From assembly GCF_014203735.1 (NCBI RefSeq), contig NZ_JACHJQ010000003.1, positions 481,326 to 545,325 of the forward strand: 64,000 bases of DNA, in the 5' to 3' direction. Numbering within the stretch: position 1 is the first letter of the stretch; each line of letters begins with the position of its first letter. The notes under the pieces are model-generated. The model saw only the letters and a program-made list of their open reading frames with translations, was not told the origin of the DNA and searched no databases. Below, piece after piece: positions 58,861 to 64,000 of the stretch. The position numbers and the translations under genes were made by a program. The DNA is from Actinophytocola algeriensis (GTDB lineage: Bacteria; Actinomycetota; Actinomycetes; Mycobacteriales; Pseudonocardiaceae).

Positions 58861-60267
58861 GTGACCAGCGAGGCTGTGGAAGCACCAGAAGGCGGGGACC
58901 GAGCACTGCTCGAGCGGCTTCGTGGGGGTGAGGACGCTGCCTTCGGTGAGCTGTTCTCCCGTCATTCCGCCGCCGTCTTCCGGCTCGCGCTAGGGCTCGT
59001 GAACGACCGGGCCGAGGCCGACGACCTGACGGCGGAGGCGTTCTTCCGGGTGCTGCAGGCCATCCGGCGCGGTGCGGGGCCCGTCGACAACGTGCGCGGC
59101 TACCTGCTGATCGTCGCCAGGCGGGTGGCGTGGGAGTGGAGTCTGCGGCGCAAGGAGATGCCGGTCTCCGACGAGGAGCTGACCCACCGCGCTCCCGCGA
59201 ACCCGGACACCTCCGGCCAGTTCACCGAGCGCAACCTGATCCGCCGCGCCTTCACGTCGCTGCCGGAGCGGTGGCGGCGCGTGCTCTGGAAGATGGAGGT
59301 CGAGGGCGAGCGCCCGGCGGCCGTGGCCACGAACTTCGGCCTGTCGCCCAACGCGACCGCCGCGCTCGCCCGCCGGGCGAGACAGGGGCTGCGGGCCGCC
59401 TACCTGCAGGCCCACCTGGCGTCCGAGCGCAGTGCCGTCGGCTGCCGGTCCGTGCTGGAGAAGCTCGGCGCCTACACCGCGGGGACCACCTCGGGCATCG
59501 AACGCCGTCGCATCCGCACACACCTGTCCACCTGCACGTCCTGCACCGCGATGTACGCCGAGCTGCGGGACATCTTCGTCGGTCTGCGCCCGCACACCGC
59601 GCTCGCGACCGTGCCGGTGGTGGGGGCCGCGCTCTGGCAGCTCGGCGCCACCCTCAAGGGCCTGCTCGCGAGCACGAAGGTCCAGGTCGGCATCGCCGCG
59701 ACGTCGGCGGCCGCGGCCGGGGCGCTCGGGTTCGCGTTCGCGCCGTGGGGTGGCGGGGACGACTCGAAGCCGATGGAGCTGGCCGGCAAGCGGGCCATCG
59801 AGACCCACGCGGCGGCCCAGCCGGTCCAGCCGAGGACCACCGTCGACGTGCGGCGCGGCAGCCTGGAGGACTCGATCACGCCGCCGGAGAAGGACGAGAC
59901 CTCCGACCGCGGGTACGGCGCCGAGGACACGGACGCCCCCGTGACCCCCACGTCCGGGACGCCCGCGGGCGTGCCCGCGGAGGGCGCCGAGACCACGACC
60001 ACCGAGGGTGACGGCCGCGACGACGTGCCCATGTCGAGCGAGACCCCGGCCTTCGACGAGAGCGCCCCGATCGTGTACCGCGAGACCACGGTCGAGACCT
60101 ACAGCCACGAGTACGAGGACTACACGCTCGTGCAGGAGACGACCACCGTCACCGAGGTCAACTCCCTGGATCAGACGCGCACGACGAAGTCGACGACGAC
60201 CTACACACAGCCCAAGGACGGCCACGCGACCGCGATGAGTGCGACAGATCCGGCACCAACCACCTGA
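58861..60267 (+). CDS. ECF sigma factor fused to zinc/TM anti-sigma-like region
   Basis: A 468-residue RNA polymerase sigma factor. Sigma2 (16-85): FRLALGLVNDRAEADDLTAEAF. Sigma4 (125-185): LPERWRRVLWKMEVEGERPA. A zinc-type motif follows: Cys195 and H221-x3-C225-x2-C228 (IRTHLSTCTSC), as in ZAS anti-sigma domains. TM helix about 276-296 (VGIAATSAAAAGALGFAFA). The outer 170 residues are Thr/Glu-rich and disordered. So the sigma factor carries its own membrane tether and inhibitor-like domain. GTG 58861 has GGAGG at 58852-58856, close to the start. Confidence 0.87.
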   Translation: MTSEAVEAPEGGDRALLERLRGGEDAAFGELFSRHSAAVFRLALGLVNDRAEADDLTAEAFFRVLQAIRRGAGPVDNVRGYLLIVARRVAWEWSLRRKEMPVSDEELTHRAPANPDTSGQFTERNLIRRAFTSLPERWRRVLWKMEVEGERPAAVATNFGLSPNATAALARRARQGLRAAYLQAHLASERSAVGCRSVLEKLGAYTAGTTSGIERRRIRTHLSTCTSCTAMYAELRDIFVGLRPHTALATVPVVGAALWQLGATLKGLLASTKVQVGIAATSAAAAGALGFAFAPWGGGDDSKPMELAGKRAIETHAAAQPVQPRTTVDVRRGSLEDSITPPEKDETSDRGYGAEDTDAPVTPTSGTPAGVPAEGAETTTTEGDGRDDVPMSSETPAFDESAPIVYRETTVETYSHEYEDYTLVQETTTVTEVNSLDQTRTTKSTTTYTQPKDGHATAMSATDPAPTT

Positions 60268-60339
60268 CCGGGCCCTGACAACGCCCCCGGTATGCGCCAT
60301 CATTGAAGTTGATGTTGCCGGCCGCCGGGAGGCGATCGA

Positions 60340-60792
60340 ATGACGCGCGTTGTGCGCGGGGCTGACGGACGAATGTGGACCCTGCGCGGCGAGATGGAGT
60401 GGCGGCAGCCCGCCACTGACGACGACTTCGAGCACGACGTGAGCGTCGGCAGCATGTCCGCGTTCGTCCTGCTCGCGCTGGTCATCGGCCTGGCCGTGGT
60501 GCTCGTGGTGTCGATCCCGGACGACGTCGTCGCGCCGTGGAGCAGCAAGATGCTGTGGCTCGGCCTCCTCATCGTGCTGGCGATCCTGTTCTTCCCGGCC
60601 CGCTGGGCGCTGCGGCGGCCGTGGAAGGTCGTCGCGGAGACCGGCGACAACGGCGAGGGCGAGCCGGAGGAGCGCTGGGTCGGCACCGTGCGCGGCATGT
60701 TCACGGTCCGCCAGCAGGTCAACCGCATCGCCAAGGACATCCAGCTCGACTCGCAGCCGGGCCTCGAAGGTCCGCTGCAACCCGTGGCGTAA
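60340..60792 (+). CDS. DUF983-type membrane protein
   Basis: A 150-residue protein. N-terminal VRGADGRMWTLRGEMEWRQP and two TM helices (SAFVLLALVIGLAVVLVVSI; KMLWLGLLIVLAILFFPARW), then RRPWKVVAETGDNGEG, ERWVGTVRGMFTVRQQ. Actinobacterial members are annotated DUF983; no function known. ATG 60340 has GGGAGG 7-9 nt upstream. 27 bp before the Nei/Fpg gene. Confidence 0.8.
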   Translation: MTRVVRGADGRMWTLRGEMEWRQPATDDDFEHDVSVGSMSAFVLLALVIGLAVVLVVSIPDDVVAPWSSKMLWLGLLIVLAILFFPARWALRRPWKVVAETGDNGEGEPEERWVGTVRGMFTVRQQVNRIAKDIQLDSQPGLEGPLQPVA

Positions 60793-60819
60793 CCGCCGGA
60801 ATCGGGCAAGACTGGGGCC

Positions 60820-61683
60820 GTGCCAGAACTACCCGAGGTGGAGGCGCTCGCACAGCACATCCGCGAGCACGGTGTCGGTCGCACCGTGGCGCGGATCGAC
60901 GTCGCCTCACTGTCCGTGCTGAAGACCGTCACCCCACCGTGGACCGAGCTGCACGGCAAGGAGGTGACGGGGGCCGGCAGGCACGGCAAGTTCCTCGACG
61001 TCGAGGTCGGCGACCTGCACCTGATCATCCACCTGGCCCGCGCGGGCTGGCTGCGCTGGGCCGACACCCTCTCCGCCGTGCCGCCGAAGCCGGGGAAGGG
61101 CCCGCTCGCGTTCCGCGTGCACCTCGGCCCGCCCGGTCAGGGCCCCGGCTTCGACCTCACCGAGGCTGGCACCAAGAAGGGCCTGGCGGTGTGGATCGTG
61201 GCCGACCCGAAAGAGGTGCCGGGCATCGCGGCGCTGGGCCCGGACGCGCTGGCGCTGACCCGTGACGAGTTCGTCACAGTGCTCTCCGGCCACACCGAGC
61301 GCCTGAAGAACGCGCTCACTACCCAGCGGATCATCGCCGGCATCGGCAACGCGTACTCCGACGAGATCCTGCACATGGCGAAGCTGTCCCCGTTCGCGAC
61401 GGCGGGCAAGCTGGCCGACGATCAGCTGGACCGGCTGTACGAGTCGGTGCGCGAGATCCTCACCAGCGCCGTGAACAGGTCGGTCGGCCAGCACGCGGCG
61501 ACGCTGAAGGGCGAGAAGCGGTCCGGTCTGCGGGTGCACAACCGGACCGGTATGCCGTGCCCGGTGTGCGGCGATACCGTGCGCGAGGTGTCGTTCGCCG
61601 ACAAGGCGTTCCAGTACTGCGCGACCTGCCAGACGGGCGGGAAGCCGCTCGCTGACCGGAGGTTGTCGAGGTTGCTCAAGTGA
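60820..61683 (+). CDS. Fpg/Nei family DNA glycosylase
   Basis: A 287-residue base-excision enzyme. After the initiator, Pro2 and Glu3 of MPELPEVEAL are catalytic. H2TH region: IAGIGNAYSDEILH (near 170). C-terminal zinc finger: CPVCGDTV and YCATCQTGG (four Cys, about 248-270). Removes oxidised purines or pyrimidines and cleaves the abasic site. The KTVTP and GLRVHNRTG segments fit actinobacterial Nei2-type. GTG 60820 start; the second codon is CCA (Pro), as required for activity. Confidence 0.92.
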   Translation: MPELPEVEALAQHIREHGVGRTVARIDVASLSVLKTVTPPWTELHGKEVTGAGRHGKFLDVEVGDLHLIIHLARAGWLRWADTLSAVPPKPGKGPLAFRVHLGPPGQGPGFDLTEAGTKKGLAVWIVADPKEVPGIAALGPDALALTRDEFVTVLSGHTERLKNALTTQRIIAGIGNAYSDEILHMAKLSPFATAGKLADDQLDRLYESVREILTSAVNRSVGQHAATLKGEKRSGLRVHNRTGMPCPVCGDTVREVSFADKAFQYCATCQTGGKPLADRRLSRLLK

Positions 61684-61726
61684 CCCGCGCTTGCCACGGA
61701 GGGTGTCGTGGCCGGAGCATTGCCGG

Positions 61727-62968
61727 GTGACCGACCTGTTGAACGAACGCACCATCGTCGGCGGGATCGCGATCCTCGTCTTCGCCGCGGCGTTCGCCTT
61801 CTGGATCCGGTCCCGGAAAACCGACAACTCGGTCGACGACGCCGTCCTGGACGCGGTCCAGCGGTTGTCGAAGGCCGCGCCCGCCATGCGCAGCGGGCTC
61901 ACCGAGGAGGCCGCTGACCAGGCCGCCAAGCACCTGGTGGAGATGCTCAAGTGCGTCGCCATCGGGATCACGGACGCGACCGGCCACCTCCTGTCGTGGG
62001 ACGGCGGCGCCAACGAGCACTACGCCGACCTGACCGGCGCGATCGACATGGCCATCCGCAACGGCCAGCGCGCGGCCATCCACCACACGAACCTGTCCTG
62101 CGACCACCGCAGCCGCTGCCCGATGCGCACGGCCGTGATCGTGCCGCTGATCCCGGACGGCCAGGTGGAGGGCACGCTGATCGTGGTCGGCGGGATCAAC
62201 TCGAAGCGGCTGATCCGCGCCGCCGACGAGGTCGCGCAGTTCGTGGCGATCCAGCTGGAGCTCGCGAAGCTGGACGAGTCGAAGCAGCAGCTCGCGAAGG
62301 CCGAGGTGCGGATGCTGCGGGCACAGATCTCGCCGCACTTCCTGTACAACGCGCTGAACTCGATCTCCTCGCTGATCCGCACCGACCCGGAGCGGGCGCG
62401 TGACCTGCTGCAGGAGTTCGCGGACTTCACCAGGTACTCGTTCCGGACCTCCGGCCAGTTCACGACGCTGGCGGAGGAACTGCGCAACATCGACCGCTAC
62501 CTGACGATCCAGAGCCAGCGGTACGCCGACCGCCTCAACGTGCGCATCAAGATCGCACCGGAGGTGTTGTCAGTGGTGGTCCCGTTCCTGGTGCTCCAGC
62601 CGCTGGTGGAGAACGCGGTGCAGCACGGCCTGTCCCCGAAGCCGGGCGGCGGCACGGTCACGGTCGTGGCGCAGGACAACGGCAACGAGGCGCTGATCAG
62701 CGTGGAGGACGACGGCGTGGGGATGGACGCCGACCGCCTGTTCGCCGACCTGCGGGACGCCCACAAGAGTGGGTCGCACGTCGGTATCGGGAACATCAAC
62801 CAGCGCATGCGGCAGGTGTTCGGTGACGAGTACGCGCTGATGGCGGAGACCGCGCCGGGCGCGGGCATGAAGGTGATCCTGCGCGTTCCCAAGTTCTTCC
62901 CCGGCGTCCGCCCGGACCTCCCCAAGTTCGGTGAGGACACGGAACCGAAGGCGAGCCAGCCGACCTAG
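61727..62968 (+). CDS. LytS/BtsS-type sensor histidine kinase with GAF-like domain
   Basis: A 413-residue kinase. One TM helix (9-28: TIVGGIAILVFAAAFAFWI), GAF-like domain (60-175) with LSCDHRSRCPM (Cys125, Cys131) and Cys76, then His_kinase ISPHFLYNALNSISSL (phospho-His204) and HATPase with VENAVQHGL and GSHVGIGNINQRM. Family partners are LytTR regulators; none is in the window. GTG 61727 has GGAG 8-9 nt upstream; longer starts exist. The Cys pair might sense redox or metal (inference). Confidence 0.88.
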   Translation: MTDLLNERTIVGGIAILVFAAAFAFWIRSRKTDNSVDDAVLDAVQRLSKAAPAMRSGLTEEAADQAAKHLVEMLKCVAIGITDATGHLLSWDGGANEHYADLTGAIDMAIRNGQRAAIHHTNLSCDHRSRCPMRTAVIVPLIPDGQVEGTLIVVGGINSKRLIRAADEVAQFVAIQLELAKLDESKQQLAKAEVRMLRAQISPHFLYNALNSISSLIRTDPERARDLLQEFADFTRYSFRTSGQFTTLAEELRNIDRYLTIQSQRYADRLNVRIKIAPEVLSVVVPFLVLQPLVENAVQHGLSPKPGGGTVTVVAQDNGNEALISVEDDGVGMDADRLFADLRDAHKSGSHVGIGNINQRMRQVFGDEYALMAETAPGAGMKVILRVPKFFPGVRPDLPKFGEDTEPKASQPT

Positions 62969-63276
62969 TCGCAGCGGGTGCCCGGGCGGTGCCAGCGGAC
63001 CTGGCCGTCGACCACGTCCGCGTCCATGCCCGCCCAGTGCGGGTCGAGCGTCCAGTGGGCCGCGGCGCCGGGTGTCTCGTCCAGGTACACGCCCCGGTCC
63101 ACCGAGCCGAACACCGCGAGCCCCGGCCGCGCCCACACCGCCGACAGCCGCCGCTCCACCCATGCCCGCGCCGCCGCGCACGACGCGAACTCGGCGACGT
63201 CGATCTGCGACAGGTGCGACTCGTCCCCCATGCCGAGCCACGCCCGCCAGCGCACCTGCTTCCCCATACGGAACAT
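62965..63276 (-). CDS. Small hypothetical protein
   Basis: A 103-residue soluble product. It looks like a compact alpha/beta domain: RWRAWLGMGDESHLSQIDVA, CAAARAWVERRLSAVWARPG, then beta-rich HWTLDPHWAGMDADVVDG. No family recognised. It overlaps the 3' end of the kinase gene by 4 bp and is divergent from the S49 peptidase (38 bp). ATG start at residue 1 or 4 is uncertain. Confidence 0.6.
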   Translation of the reverse strand: MFRMGKQVRWRAWLGMGDESHLSQIDVAEFASCAAARAWVERRLSAVWARPGLAVFGSVDRGVYLDETPGAAAHWTLDPHWAGMDADVVDGQVRWHRPGTRCD

Positions 63277-63314
63277 GAGCGGGCGAACTCGCGCGGGATA
63301 CGTAGGGTGGTTCC

Positions 63315-64000
63315 ATGAGTGTCACGGAAAAGCTGGCCGCCCGGCTCCCCATCAACAGGGGCACCGCAAAACCTGTCGTCGCGGTGGTCAAGCTGCACGG
63401 CGTCATCACTCCGACCCCGTCGCCGCTGAGCCGGGGCACGATCAACATCAACACCGTGGAACAGGCCCTGGCCAAGGCTTTCGACCACGAGCGGCTGTCC
63501 GCGGTCGCGCTCGCGATCAACTCGCCGGGTGGCGCGCCGACGCAGTCGGCGCTGGTGAGCGAGCGGATCCGGGAGCTGGCCGACAAGAAGAAGGTGCCCG
63601 TCCTCGCGTTCTGCGAGGACGTCGCGGCGTCCGGTGGTTACTGGCTCGCGTGCGCGGCCGACGAGATCTTCGCGCACTCGTCGTCGCTCGTCGGCTCGAT
63701 CGGTGTGGTCACCGCGGGTTTCGGTTTGAACGGGCTGCTCGAACGGGTCGGCGTCGAACGCCGCGTCTACACCGCGGGCGCCCACAAGGTGCGCCTCGAC
63801 CCGTTCCGCCCGGAGAAGGACGAGGACGTGGAGTGGATCAAGGGTCTGCAGTCGCAGCTGCACGACCAGTTCGTGTCGTGGGTGAAGGACCGCCGCGGCG
63901 ACCGGCTGAACGACGGCGAGGACCTGTTCACCGGTGAGGTGTGGACCGGCGTGCGGGCCAAGGAGATGGGTCTCGTCGACGGGGTCGGCAACCTCCGCGC
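63315..64000 (+). CDS. S49 family peptidase (SppA/SohB-like), 3' truncated by window end
   Basis: The first 228 residues of a signal-peptide-peptidase-like serine protease. ATG 63315. Conserved segments: VAVVKLHGVITP, ALAINSPGGAPTQSA, the nucleophile Ser in EDVAASGGYWLACAADEI, and SSLVGSIGVVTAGFGLN with the following Lys-containing AGAHKVRLD (catalytic dyad as in SppA). No N-terminal TM helix, so soluble or peripheral type. The frame runs off the window without a stop. Confidence 0.88.
   Translation, partial: MSVTEKLAARLPINRGTAKPVVAVVKLHGVITPTPSPLSRGTININTVEQALAKAFDHERLSAVALAINSPGGAPTQSALVSERIRELADKKKVPVLAFCEDVAASGGYWLACAADEIFAHSSSLVGSIGVVTAGFGLNGLLERVGVERRVYTAGAHKVRLDPFRPEKDEDVEWIKGLQSQLHDQFVSWVKDRRGDRLNDGEDLFTGEVWTGVRAKEMGLVDGVGNLR

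Noticed and set aside
58696-58965. Minus-strand ORF of 89 codons
   Set aside because: Covers the promoter and 5' end of the sigma factor gene; no motif and no ribosome-binding site.

Overview
The window is very GC-rich, uses many GTG starts, has frequent 4-nt ATGA/GTGA gene overlaps and weak or absent T-tracts after hairpins. Together with its gene families (OpuC-type ABC transporter, CopC/CopD/YcnI copper set, DUF6412 next to a second YidC, ZAS-type zinc motif behind an ECF sigma factor) this suggests a filamentous actinomycete, most likely of the Pseudonocardiales (Lentzea, Saccharothrix or Amycolatopsis relatives). That placement is inference; no rRNA or other marker gene lies in the window. 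It looks like chromosome: no IS, phage, CRISPR or integrase was seen. One tRNA-Gly(GCC) is present.

Layout. 0-9.6 kb: oxidoreductases, a D-threonine-aldolase-like PLP enzyme, a TetR regulator, two small proteins divergent from an XRE-TPR-type regulator, and an APH-fold kinase. 9.7-12.7 kb: a copper cluster (YcnI, CopC, CopD, His-containing membrane protein). 12.8-16.3 kb: a four-gene osmoprotectant ABC operon. 16.4-32.9 kb: a membrane TPR-like protein, divergent HxlR/QOR2, a large FAD/Fe-S dehydrogenase, a two-component operon that begins with two tiny envelope proteins, a TM0106-type RecB nuclease, an apparently frameshifted GNAT, SDR/AKR enzymes and methyltransferases.

33.2-58.0 kb is the most distinctive part: a cell-envelope glycan locus. 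Two plus-strand genes (coiled-coil protein, GT2-GT4 fusion) and DUF6412/YidC converge on about 17 minus-strand genes running without interruption from 58.0 to 37.5 kb, mostly overlapping. They encode a SHOCT-like protein, an AlgJ/AlgX-like O-acetyltransferase, two paralogous GT-C-like membrane proteins, a GtrB/DPM1-type polyprenyl-phosphate glycosyltransferase, methyltransferases, a flippase-like LPG-synthase-TM protein, two copies of a three-gene cassette (anchored domain protein, AT3-fold protein without the catalytic His, intact AT3 acyltransferase), two TM-anchored SHOCT-like proteins carrying the same extracytoplasmic domain, and a 1187-residue methyltransferase-kinase-coiled-coil-GT2 fusion resembling a WbdD chain terminator joined to a glycosyltransferase. 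The likely joint job is building, decorating (O-acyl, methyl, side-chain sugar) and terminating a surface polysaccharide.

58-64 kb: tandem small XRE-like genes (the second with an in-frame amber), tRNA-Gly, an ECF sigma factor fused to a zinc/TM anti-sigma-like region, DUF983, Nei/Fpg glycosylase, a LytS-type histidine kinase and a 3'-truncated S49 peptidase.

At DNA level a 31-bp module containing a TGA, a GGAG and a GTG occurs once in a gene junction (51.05 kb) and as three tandem units before another gene (29.4 kb).
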